64,000 nt of DNA from Paralithodes platypus. Taxonomy: Eukaryota > Arthropoda > Malacostraca > Decapoda > Lithodidae. Position 1 is the first letter of the stretch. Every line of letters begins with the position of its first letter. The notes under the pieces were generated by a model, which was not told the DNA's origin, ran no database searches, and saw only the letters and a list, made by a program, of their open reading frames with translations. The position numbers were made by a program, and so were the translations under genes. Where the stretch lies: positions 1-64,000 of the forward strand of contig JAVRFV010002327.1 in the NCBI GenBank assembly GCA_032716605.1. Direction: 5' to 3'. This document shows positions 20,075 through 29,012 of the stretch, in pieces.

Positions 20075-21457
20075 ATGGGATATCTAAGTAGTTTGGATGG
20101 AAATTTGGAATATTTGGTGAATTCTAAGGATCAACTTGTTTTTGAGGACATTTTCAGGAAGATTTCTGAGATTCGAGGATCAGAAAGGTTGAATGAAGAC
20201 CTCATTGAACTTCAAAGGGAGTATGATGACGGTTCAGGTTCAAAACTAATTAATTCTTTGATGGAGATCTATGAAGATTCCTACCCCATAAAACTATTAG
20301 GATCTGGGTACTGTGGATATGCTTTCCTGGTAAAATACTGTGATCAGCCAGCAGTATTAAAAATAACCAAGATAGTGAATGGTAGGACGTTGCCAATGGG
20401 GAAAGAAGCCGTTGTGCTTTATAAGCTGAATGGTGCTGGTGGAATGCCAAAACTTTTTGCAGCGTCGATAAGTGGCGATGTGCTCATCATGTCTCACGTA
20501 TCAGGAATTTGTTTTGAAAACTTAATGTTTTCGGTGAGCGGTGAAAAGTACCTGCGTAAAGTGTCGGACACGGTGCCGTTCTTCTTATCGGTAATTGAGT
20601 GCCTTTGTGTGGCGGTGAACGAGGTCCACACGGCTGGTTACGTCCACAACGACCTTCATTTTGGAAACGTTATGGTAGACGGTGGCTACGATGGAAAGCC
20701 AATAAAAGTTAAATTGGTAGATGCTGGGTTTGTCACGCCACCAGGTCCGTTCTACTGGTATAAATCAAGTAGTAATAACAGGAAATATGGTAGAATATTT
20801 CAAGCCAGAGAGTTGTTTAGGGATCATATGACGTATCCTTCGAGTGACATTTTCAGCATTGGGGTTATGTTGCAAATGACAATAGAAAAGAAACTTTTGA
20901 ACAACCAAATTCCTGAGATAAATCAATTAATTGATAAAATGGTGTGCCTCAATTGGCAAGAACGAATTTCGTTGGATGAAACTGTGAAATTCCTTAAAAA
21001 TATTATGGAAATTTATAATGGCCCTCGGTCTATCGGCTCCGCACTATCACCCACACACACAAGTTCTTCACCACCCCCAAAATCACTCCATGGAGGTATA
21101 ACGTTAATGCTACACGATGGGGGCAAACTTACACTGCCTGGCGGGGATGTACTTACACTGCCAGCCGGTACTACTCTCAAAATTCCTGATGGGTGCAGTG
21201 TCAATGTACAAAAAGTACCCTCGCCCACGAATGGCCATGAGACATTCATAGGAGTTGTGGATAATGACACCGCAAGTCAGATCATCAACTCCCCTCGTGA
21301 TTTGCAACCCACATCTCCCAGCCAACCATCGGGATCATCGTTCCATCGGTCGTTTACTTCGCCCAACGAGTCGCCAGAAGGCCTATTAAATAACATCAAA
21401 ATTAAGGTAATGAATGTTACTCAGGCTATAATTAACTTACCGTGGTGGGCAATATAG
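20075..21457 (+). CDS. Kinase-like protein, intronless (intact copy)
   Basis: 460 codons starting AAAATGG. Residues ~1-70 are an unrecognised N-terminus. The protein-kinase fold runs ~72-312: glycine loop GSGYCG (76-81), ATP-site lysine K96 (AVLK), helix-C glutamate E111, hinge ~LIMSHVSG, catalytic loop HNDLHFGN (191-198) with D193 and N198, metal site DAG (216-218), helix-F aspartate D258 (SSDIFSIG). HND and DAG replace HRD and DFG, and histidine replaces the lysine of HRDLK, so this is an atypical but plausibly active phosphotransferase; substrate unknown. The tail (~325-460) has a proline/serine stretch and a glycine-rich series (GGKLTLPGGDVLTLP) suggestive of beta-strand repeats. There is no signal peptide or membrane segment. 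Neighbours are repeats only. Retrogene or domesticated origin is possible. Confidence 0.75.
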   Translation: MGYLSSLDGNLEYLVNSKDQLVFEDIFRKISEIRGSERLNEDLIELQREYDDGSGSKLINSLMEIYEDSYPIKLLGSGYCGYAFLVKYCDQPAVLKITKIVNGRTLPMGKEAVVLYKLNGAGGMPKLFAASISGDVLIMSHVSGICFENLMFSVSGEKYLRKVSDTVPFFLSVIECLCVAVNEVHTAGYVHNDLHFGNVMVDGGYDGKPIKVKLVDAGFVTPPGPFYWYKSSSNNRKYGRIFQARELFRDHMTYPSSDIFSIGVMLQMTIEKKLLNNQIPEINQLIDKMVCLNWQERISLDETVKFLKNIMEIYNGPRSIGSALSPTHTSSSPPPKSLHGGITLMLHDGGKLTLPGGDVLTLPAGTTLKIPDGCSVNVQKVPSPTNGHETFIGVVDNDTASQIINSPRDLQPTSPSQPSGSSFHRSFTSPNESPEGLLNNIKIKVMNVTQAIINLPWWAI

Positions 21458-21552
21458 AAAGTGTAATGCCCTCGAAAATGTCCCGCACCCACAATAATAC
21501 TAACCCGAGTTGACGTCAGGTATAGCGTAAAATAGTCGTAGATGGTAAGTCC

Positions 21553-21558
21553 AATAAA
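21553..21558 (+). terminator. Candidate polyadenylation signal for the kinase gene
   Basis: AATAAA 95 bases after the stop codon, in the right strand and range for mRNA 3'-end formation. It is conserved in unit 2 at 54,751-54,756. The motif is common in AT-rich DNA, so support is modest. Confidence 0.4.
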
Positions 21559-21633
21559 CTCATCACGTGATAACACCACGAGACTATCACCTGGTTCTTA
21601 AAAATCGGACTAAGGTTGCTATACTTTTAGTAC

Positions 21634-21910
21634 GTCCGTGGTAGTACAGTGGGTTAGCGCGCGGGCCTGGTGGTGATGGTTGGGTCACTAAACCAGGGTT
21701 TGAACCCCACCCAAGGCATCTCAAAACCTGTGGGTTTTTAGGGGGGTTAAATTCCCTTCAGAGGTTCGTACCCCGCGCCAGGTACCAGGAAAAGTTGATC
21801 CTAAAGGTAGCCTGGGGATATTTCAGGAGACCATGAATTCCCTTCACACCCAGCATTTCAGAAAGCTCTCAAGATCTCTATATATCTATCTCTCAGGATG
21901 ACACTGTATA
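21634..21910 (+). mobile_element. tRNA-derived SINE, plus strand
   Basis: The head has an A-box-like GGTAGTACAGTGGGTTAGC and a B-box-like GGGTTTGAACCCC, the internal promoter elements for RNA polymerase III. The body includes a GGTTCGTACCCCGCGCC second box-like segment and ends in CTATATATCTATCTCTC. The spacing between boxes exceeds a tRNA, fitting a SINE. No target duplication resolved. Confidence 0.6.
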
Positions 21911-22279
21911 AAAGGAATACATTTTAGTATGTATTAGAACTTTCGTGGCCATATTTTATTATTGGCATTTTTGTTTTTTCTAATTTATGTTATGTTATAA
22001 TTTTACGATTATATTTTGCTTGGGAAGGACTTGTGGAAGTCTGAAGGTAAATCTAGAATTCTAGATGGATCTACCTATTTACAAAGTACAAAGGAGTACA
22101 ACGGAAATCAAGCAACAACAGATCTAGTGACCCTTCTAGGCTGCTTGTCCTCCAAAACACTGAGGATCAAGTGTCCAAACAGTGGTTTAGAGTGGGTAAG
22201 GGAACATTGGAAAGGGAAGTACTGCCCTGGAACTAATGTCCGTGGCAGGATTAGGAAGTTAGTAGGGGACAGATGGGTT

Positions 22280-23209
22280 AGTAACTGAGGGGGGGATAAA
22301 ATAAAGTTATTCATTTACAAACGCAGTCAGTCGCGGGTTTGATGCGAGATATTTGTCTAGGCGGAGTTTAAATGAATCAACGGTGATGCAGTCTATAACG
22401 TCTCGGGGAAGCCCATTCCACAAGTTGACAACTCGATTGAAGAAGAAATTCTTAGATTCGTGTGAGTTAAAAGATTTACCAATAATTTTGCAACTGTTTC
22501 CCCGCGTGTAATTAGATTGGTCGATAGTGAAGTACTTACTACAGTTCATATTGTCGATGCCTTTGATGATTTTGAACACTTGAATTAAGTCACCTCTTAA
22601 TCTGCGCTGGGTTAAAGGAAATAGATTTAATTCTCTAAGACGCTCTTCGTATGGTTTGTTCTTTAGGCTAGGTATCATTTTGGTAACTCTACGTTGAACT
22701 CGTTCTAGCTTGTTTATATCTTTTTGGTAATAAGGGCACCAGGATTGAACGCAGTATTCCAGAAGAGGGCGGACTAAGGAATTGTAAAGGGTTAGGATAA
22801 CTTCTTTGGATTTATGCTCAAATGACCTGCCTATAAAGCCAATTATTTTGTTTGCCTTCTTAACAACTTCTGAACATTGTTGACTCGGTTTTAGGTTACT
22901 CGATATTGTTACTCCCAGATCGGTTTCTCTGTTTACATTCTTAAGCTGAGTGCCATTCATCGAATAGTTTGCTTTCTCATTTAGGTATCCGATATGTAGT
23001 ACTTTACATTTATCCGCATTGAAACTCATTTGCCAAATTTGGGCCCAACATGACAATTTATCTAGATTGTGTTGCATATCGTCAACTTGTTCTTTTGAGA
23101 GTACGCTATTTGCAATTTTTGTATCGTCAGCAAATTTTGAGATTGTACAGGTGAGACCCTGATTCCTGAAGGTCCCTCCTAAGCTTAAGAAAGTTGCCTA
23201 ATAGTCAGT
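22280..23209 (-). pseudogene. LINE-C, reverse transcriptase C-terminal part
   Basis: The minus-strand frame is open from about 23,176 to 22,307. Its first ATG (23,077) is internal: upstream codons read SKFADDTKI, the RT catalytic box. Downstream are the thumb and the characteristic ends (LLEYCVQSWCPYYQKDI, RLRGDLIQVFKIIKGID, NLWNGLPRDV, FKLRLDKYL), as in CR1/Jockey-type LINEs. Everything before the ADD box is lost. A 9-base GGATAAAAT repeat at ~22,294 and ~23,210 could be the target duplication, weakly supported. Confidence 0.75.
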
Positions 23210-23215
23210 GGATAA

Positions 23216-23345
23216 AATGGACACCTAATGGCACGAAAGGCCTTATTATTGACAAAGAAATGGGGCGATGGGTCTTAATATCGGCAACTAATGGGGCGAA
23301 CATCATAAAATGTCAAAACTAATGGGGCAAAACATGAGGAAGAAG
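23216..23345 (-). repeat. ATGGGGC-module array
   Basis: Four ~31-base modules beginning ATGGCACG, ATGGGGCG, ATGGGGCG and ATGGGGCA, each with a TCTTAATA/CATAAAAT-like core, then a CATGAGGAAGAAGGGGGTCC end. Several modules contain TTAA. Confidence 0.65.
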
Positions 23346-23418
23346 GGGGTCCAGATATTACAGGAATCGATCCCATCCAAGGTCCCTTTCAACATAATCT
23401 CCAATAAACGGCTATTAA

Positions 23419-23987
23419 CCCCTTCAGTACCGGCGACGTCTTCTTAATGTATTGTGGATACTACTAATCGATTTTATTCAGTTTAGAAAGGATCTCTGGC
23501 AATTAAAAGGCTTTCAAGAATCTCACTTAACCCTTTTTACTACCATATATCCTTCTTAAGGGGAGATTTTCACCTGGAGGATTTTTTTCTGGACCCCTTT
23601 CTCCCTCATGTTTAGCCCCATTGCTTTTAACATTTTAAGACATTCGCCCCATTAGTTTGGCGATTTCAAGAACCCTCGCCCCATTTATGTCAATTTTAAG
23701 ACCATTCGTGCCATTTAGGTGTCGATTTTTTCCTGGCGAGCGATAGCGAGCCTGTAATTTAAGGGGAACCGGCCTACGGCCGGGAAATTTTTCTACCGAA
23801 AAATGTACAAATTTATCTTGAAAAGGGGTCTAGGGGGAGTAATTTTAAGCTTGATGGAAATGTAGAGAATCAACTAAAAAAAATCTGGCAACCTCTGCAT
23901 CATATGAGTCTGAAGGGGTTAAACTGCACAAAATAATCTAAATATAGATCAAATATAACTGGAAAGACATAGCCGGTACAGAAGGGG
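23419..23987. mobile_element. TTAA-bounded element, family 1, complete (569 bp)
   Basis: Flanked by TTAA at 23,415-23,418 and 23,988-23,991. The ends are inverted: CCCCTTCAGTACCGGCGACG against CCCCTTCTGTACCGGCTATG read from the right. Similarity continues inward for about 75 bases (AAACTG..TAAAATCGAT against AAACTGCACAAAATAATC). The interior holds the ATGGGGC-module core and two hairpins: CCGGCC-TAC-GGCCGG and ATTTTTC-TACC-GAAAAAT. No coding capacity. TTAA target and CCC start point to the piggyBac superfamily as the source of mobility. Confidence 0.75.
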
Positions 23988-23991
23988 TTAA

Positions 23992-25070
23992 GGGGATATG
24001 GGCCGTTTTTCTGGTCCCCTTTCTCCCTCATGTATAGCACCATTAATTTTCAGATTTTAAGATGTTTGTCCCATTAGTAAGTCGATTTTAAGACCTTTCG
24101 CCCCATTTCTTCGTCAATATTTAGACCTTTCGTGCTATTTAGGTGTCAATTTTTATCCTGGCGAACGATAGTGAGCCTGTAATTTTGGAAGAACCGGCCT
24201 TCGGCTAGGATAATTTTTCTACCGAAAAATGAACAAATTAATCTAGAAGGGGGATCTAATGGATGTTTATTTAAGTTTGATGGAGGTCTAGGGAGGAAAC
24301 TAGAAAAATAATGAATACATGCAAAAAAAAAAAACGAAAAGTGAATTAACCATCTCCCCTTAAGGGGAGGTTTTTAGTTTGCTCCCTAGATTTCCACCAA
24401 GTTAAAATAATAACCCCAAGACCCCCTTCCAGATAAAATAGTAAATTTTTTGGTAGAAAAATGTCCCAGCTGAAGTCCGGATCCTACTAAAATACAGGCT
24501 CGCTATCGCTCGCCAGGTAATGGTCGACACCTAACTGGCACGAAAGTTAATAAAACTGACAGTAATGGAGCGAAAGGTCTTAAAATCGCCAAACGAGTAA
24601 GGCAAAACCTCTTAAAATCACCAAAAAAATGGGGCTAAGCATGAGGGAGAAGGTGATCCAGTAAACAATAAAATAAGAACAAATCTCCTATTAACGGTTT
24701 TGCTTATGCCAGGCAATGAACAGGGAATAAAGGCAATTTAAGGGCAGATTTCCACTTGAGGGACTTTTTTCTTGACCCCTTTCTCCCTCATGTCTAGCCC
24801 CATTGCTTTTGAGATTTTAAGACGTTCACCCCATTAGTTTGGCGATTTTATGAACTTTCGCCCCATTTATGTCACTTTTAAGACCTTTTGTGCCATTTAG
24901 GTGTCGATATTTTCCTGGCGAGCGACAGCGAGCCTGTAATTTAAGAGCAACCGGCCTTCAGCCGGGACATTTTTCTACCGAAAAATGTACAAATTTATCT
25001 TGAAAGGGGGTCAAGGGGGTGTAATTTCAAGCTTAATGGAAGTCTAGGAAATACACTAAAAACCTAGTAG
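23992..25070. repeat. Nested copies of the hairpin/module core in both orientations
   Basis: Forward copies at ~23,992-24,355 and ~24,735-25,060; one reverse copy at ~24,356-24,665. Each contains the ATGGGGC modules, a GCGAGCGATAGCGAGCC direct repeat (GCGAACGATAGTGAGCC in one), a CCGGCC...GGC(C/T) hairpin and GAAAAAT. The forward and reverse copies meet at the perfect palindrome CTCCCCTTAAGGGGAG (24,354-24,369), giving a large imperfect inverted repeat. No genes. Confidence 0.65.
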
Positions 25071-25186
25071 ATCTTATCTATAATACTTTGCCATTCCTTT
25101 CTCTATCACACATACAATACTACGCCACCTCTACGGGGGTGACAGGGGGGGGCACTACTGTGATGTGTGTGTCCCTGATGAGCATG

Positions 25187-25812
25187 TTTTCTTTTGCAGT
25201 GTAGCTATCTTAGTATGGACATTTTAACTACCCTTTCCCAGCCCACATTTTCTTTTGCAGTGTAGCTATCTTAGTATGGACATTTTAGTTACCCTTCTCC
25301 GGCCCACGTTTTCTTTTGCAGTGTAGCTATCTTATCATGGACATTTTAGTTACCCTTCTCCGGCCCACGTTTTCTTTTGCAGTGTAGCTATCTTAGTATG
25401 GACATTTTAGTTACCCTTCTCCGGCCCACGTTTTCTTTTGCAGTGTAGCTATCTTATCATGGACATTTTAGTTACCCTTCTCCGGCCCACGTTTTCTTTT
25501 GCAGTGTAGCTATCTTAGTATGGACATTTTAGTTACCCTTCTCCAGCCCACGTTTTCTTTTGCAGTGTAGCTATCTTATCATGGACATTTTAGTTACCCT
25601 TCTCCGGCCACGTTTTCTTTTGCAGTGTAGCTATCTTAGTATGGACATTTTAGTTACCCTTCTCCGGCCCACGTTTTCTTTTGCAGTGTAGCTATCTTAT
25701 CATGGACATTTTAGTTACCCTTCTCCGGCCCACGTTTTCTTTTGCAGTGTAGCTATCTTATCATGGACATTTTAGTTACCCTTCTCCGGCCTACATTTTC
25801 TTTTGCAGTGTA
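25187..25812. repeat. 61-bp minisatellite, 11 units
   Basis: Each unit contains TTTTCTTTTGCAGTGTAGCT, ATGGACATTTTAGTTACCC and TTCTCCGGCCCACG. Two variants differ at CTTAGTATGG (A) and CTTATCATGG (B). The order A-A-B-A-B-A-B-A-B-B followed by a degenerate unit shows a 122-bp A-B higher-order repeat. There are no unique spacers. Unit 1 lacks one C at ~25,608. Confidence 0.9.
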
Positions 25813-25859
25813 GGCTTAGTAGCTATCATATTATGGACATTTTATAGTAGGCTATGGGT

Positions 25860-26295
25860 GATATGAGCGGGGAGTAAGGATTTAGTGTAGAGCTATATTT
25901 AAAGGCCCCCATAGACAGTCAAGCATTACTGACAATCAATATTGTTGTATCTAAATATATGGTTTCAATCAATTGTGTAAGATTTCATCACACCCATACA
26001 CCACAGTTATGTCTGCACACACACACCATGTTTGCACAGTCATGATCGACATCTTTACATCCAAATGTGTAGGTTACAGTCAAGAGCATAAATGGCTACC
26101 AAGAAAAACAAATACCTGTAGGCTATAGGATAACTGTGAGGTTTAGTGTGTGGTATAACTGAGGCTATGTGGAATATCTGGTATAACTGTGAGCAATAGC
26201 TGTGTGTACTGGTATAACTATGGTAATGGTATTACTGTTTAAATATCTGGTGATACTAGAGGTAGGTTATAACTGGTAGGTCTATAACTAACTGT
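25860..26295. other. Intergenic with loose GGTATAACTG repeats
   Basis: No gene seen. From 26,130 to 26,300 GTATAACTG/GTATATCT units recur about seven times at irregular spacing, a degenerate simple repeat. Confidence 0.45.
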
Positions 26296-26299
26296 GTGG

Positions 26300-26540
26300 T
26301 ATATCTTGTGGAATATTGTGGTTGGTTGCTGTATAAAAGAATGCAATGCCAATGTGCTACTTCGGTTAATATATGTATGTCCTTAAGGTCCTCTATTCCA
26401 TCCCCACACATATTACATCCTGTGTTTCCTCCTGTAAATCTATTTCTATCATTTAGCTGTAGGTTATTTGTTCTCGCTTTGTATAGGATAACAGAAGCTC
26501 CGTATAGAATTCTAGGTAGGGCTACACTCTTTTAACATCG
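26300..26540 (-). pseudogene. LINE C-terminal relic (zinc motif region)
   Basis: The minus strand reads RILYGASVILYKARTNNLQL, then LNDRNRFTGGNTGCNMCGDG, a recognisable LINE ORF2 end: KARTNxLxLNxR followed by CxxC. It is related in layout to LINE-E (FKARTKSLELN...CKMC). The His/Cys half is lost. Five substitutions separate unit 1 and unit 2 within ~150 bases, more than in flanking DNA. Confidence 0.55.
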
Positions 26541-26766
26541 ACTATAATAAATTTGAAAGTGGCGCTCTTTTCGAAATCCACAAACCAAAGTTAAACAAAA
26601 TATTCCTGCATAATTTTGAGATACTTGATTAAATTCATATATGTTTAAATAGTAGAATGATTAAACAATAATAAATACAAGGATATCATGCACAAAATGT
26701 TTCTTAGTATGTGTTAAGAAATACGAAAACATTAGGCCTAGCCTCCCAAGAAGCATGACCCAAGAA

Positions 26767-27324
26767 ATGACATCCACACACTATCAGCAGTGAGCAGAAC
26801 AAGGGCAAGACAAGAATGGGACACAGAGCTTTCAAACCTCCTCCCTGAAAAGCACTTAGGCCTCTTCAGAACCGACTCATCACCCCATCCATGGACACGA
26901 TCCCAAACTAGGAACATCGATGTCGTAATTACGCGCCTCAGAATCGGTCATTCCGGGTTGAACAAACATCTACACAGATTGAAATTGGCCCCGGATCCAC
27001 ACTGCCCTTGGTGCAGAAACACCGAAGACACCATCACTAATTTTCTTCTGCATTGCCCAAGATTTCACTCAATGAGAACAATCCTTAAAGACACCTTAAA
27101 CAGGATGAATATTAATAACATAACCATCCCCGTACTACTAGGAGCAATAGACGTGACCCCAGAGAAAAGGCAGAGAGTGTTACAATGCACAATTAATTTC
27201 CTTAAAAAGTCGGGGAGAATTCCACGACTCTAAAGGCAGTCCTGACAAAACTGTCCTCGCTAGGGTTTATTAGTGACGTTCAGTTGCTACCTTCCCTCCA
27301 ACACATCAACAACAACAACAACAA
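26767..27324 (+). mobile_element. LINE-A, second copy, 3' end only
   Basis: Starts in the LINE-A frame just after the RNase H domain (frame 26,790-27,233, 147 codons) and matches the 6.6-kb copy almost perfectly through the stop codon to a (CAA)n tail at 27,305-27,324. A 13-base target duplication CATGACCCAAGAA lies at 26,754-26,766 and 27,325-27,337; its first C may belong to the tail. The zinc histidine is asparagine here (TITNFLLHC). Near-identity with the other copy implies recent activity of this family. Confidence 0.85.
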
Positions 27325-27337
27325 CATGACCCAAGAA

Positions 27338-27785
27338 TTTTGATTTGGTAAGTATTTTTCGTTGTTTTATGCAAGATATGGTGAAGTAATCTTAACAATA
27401 TTTGTAATTTATAACTCATGGTTGTTAAGGATCTTCTTAAACTGGGCAATTCTATATAAATATAATTTGGCTAGGCCCTATAGGCTAGCCTAGCTACTAT
27501 TCTAGGCGGACAAACTGGATTTTAGGTCACATATGGGATATGTTCTAAATGTATACTAGGCTATAGCCTAGCTTTGTATTAGAGTATTAGTCACTACAAT
27601 ATACTGTATGTCTTTACCGCTGCATATTAAATTATTTGGTCAATATTGAAGACGCACCACAATATTGGTACAAAATCATTTGACATGCCATTTTATTCTA
27701 GGCTACATACTCACAGATACTCACAGAAGATACCCGGGTAGGAGGCTGTTCAGCCTATGAGACCCGGCTCATAATTTATTGCATT
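27338..27785. other. Intergenic, no gene seen
   Basis: AT-rich, with several AGGCTA/TAGCCT palindromes at 27,468-27,575. No reading frame of note. Confidence 0.45.
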
Positions 27786-27789
27786 ACTT

Positions 27790-28620
27790 GGTGTACTTAC
27801 TTACTTACTTGGTCATACTTGGTAGAATTCCGTCCTCTGTGGACGCAGCTAAAGTGGACTTCCGCTGCAGCCAGGCAGCTCCGCAACTCCCTCGTTCCGT
27901 CTATTTACTAACGAGTTGGATGCGGTGATGGGATATCCTGGTATTGGGGGCTCGTCTGGTACTGTAGCCAGCCATCGGTCCAGCTGACGCTTGAAGGAGT
28001 CTGTCGTGACTCCCGTCAGTTCCTGGACGGCCTTTGGTACAGTATTGAAGAGGCGAGCCCCATTTTTGCTGAAGTTGTTGTGGGCGACTGTTGCTATTTT
28101 CTGAGAGGTAGCCTCAGTCCTCTTGATGTAGCACAGTCGCCCTTTTCTAACGTGATTGTTGATGACTAGTCCCACGTCAGGTACCAGCCCTTCTAGGGTC
28201 TTCCACACATAAATCACTAGGTAACGTTCTCGTCATCTCTGAAGGGAGTAGAGCCGCAACTCCTTCAGGCGTTTCCCAGTAGTTCATGTGTTGGAGACCC
28301 CAGATCCTGCTGGTGAAGGTCCTCTGTAGAGACTCCAGTTTGCCAATGTCACCTATCTTGTGGGGAGTCCATAGCTGACAGCAGTATTCCACCTTTGGGA
28401 GGACCAGAGCCTTCCAGAGTGTCAGCATACAGGCCCTCTCTCTAGTTTGGAAGGTCCTGAGTATCCATCCTGCGAGTCTCCTAGCTGTCTCGGTGGTTTG
28501 GTTGATGTGGCGAGAAAAAGTTCCATCTGTACTCATTGTTACTCCCTGATCCCGCACATGTTCTTTTGGAGTGATGGTTTCTTGATTTGCCTGGTAGCTG
28601 CAGGTAGCTGACCTAAACTG
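27790..28620 (-). pseudogene. LINE-F, reverse transcriptase C-terminal part
   Basis: The minus-strand RT tail reads GVTMSTDGTFSRHI, LVLPKVEYCCQLWTPHKIGD, then YLVIYVWKTLEGLVPD and GARLFNTVPKAVQEL, the usual end of Jockey/CR1-type RTs. An in-frame TGA (28,233-28,235, an arginine codon lost) is shared by both copies. Unit 1 has an extra T near 28,272 that unit 2 lacks. The 3' end is an AAGT-type tail (TACTTACTTACTTACTT at ~27,795). The catalytic region is missing. Confidence 0.75.
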
Positions 28621-28680
28621 CACAAAATTGTCTTAATATAGCTACAATAAAATTAAATAATGTCGCCGGTACAGATGGGG
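28605..28680. mobile_element. Right end of a TTAA element, solo
   Basis: AAACTGCACAAAATTGTC...GCCGGTACAGATGGGG followed by TTAA (28,681-28,684) matches the right 75 bases of the element at 23.4 kb. No left end is visible; LINE-F abuts it, so the remainder was probably lost or displaced by that insertion. Confidence 0.6.
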
Positions 28681-28726
28681 TTAAAGGTCTTCATGTTCTG
28701 ATAGTAAATCATTAAATAATTAAAGA

Positions 28727-29008
28727 GTTGCGTTGAATAGTTGTGTGGAGTGGTTTGAAGCTAATGGGGTGAAACGTTTTATACTGGCCAATATAATGGG
28801 GTGAAATGTCTTAATTTACGTGAGAAGGTTTGTGAGCGTCATAGAGTTGTGGGGGGTGGCTTGAAGCTATTGGGGTGTAACGCTTTATACTGGCCATAGT
28901 CATGGAGTGAAGCATCTCATACTCACCAAGGTAATGGGGTGAAACGTCTTAGCTTACATGAGAATGTTAGCGAGCTTGAGAGAGTTGTGTGGGGTGGCAG
29001 TAATGGCG
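28727..29008. repeat. ~130-bp minisatellite, part 1
   Basis: Just over two units, each containing GAGTTGTGTGGGGTGGC, AATGGGGTGAAACGTCTTA, TACTGGCCA and GAGAAGGTTTGTGAGCG. The AATGGGGTGAAACGTCTTA part resembles the ATGGGGC module. The array continues at 29,564-29,613 and 30,613-30,646 after two insertions. Confidence 0.65.
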
Positions 29009-29012
29009 TTAA

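Noticed and set aside
20075..21457. Kinase-like gene as a viral gene
   Set aside because: Large DNA viruses carry kinases with altered motifs, but nothing around it is virus-like and I cannot show a relationship from the sequence alone.
25187..25812. Regular repeats considered as a CRISPR array
   Set aside because: Units are contiguous 61-bp copies with no unique spacers, in eukaryotic transposon-rich DNA and without cas genes.
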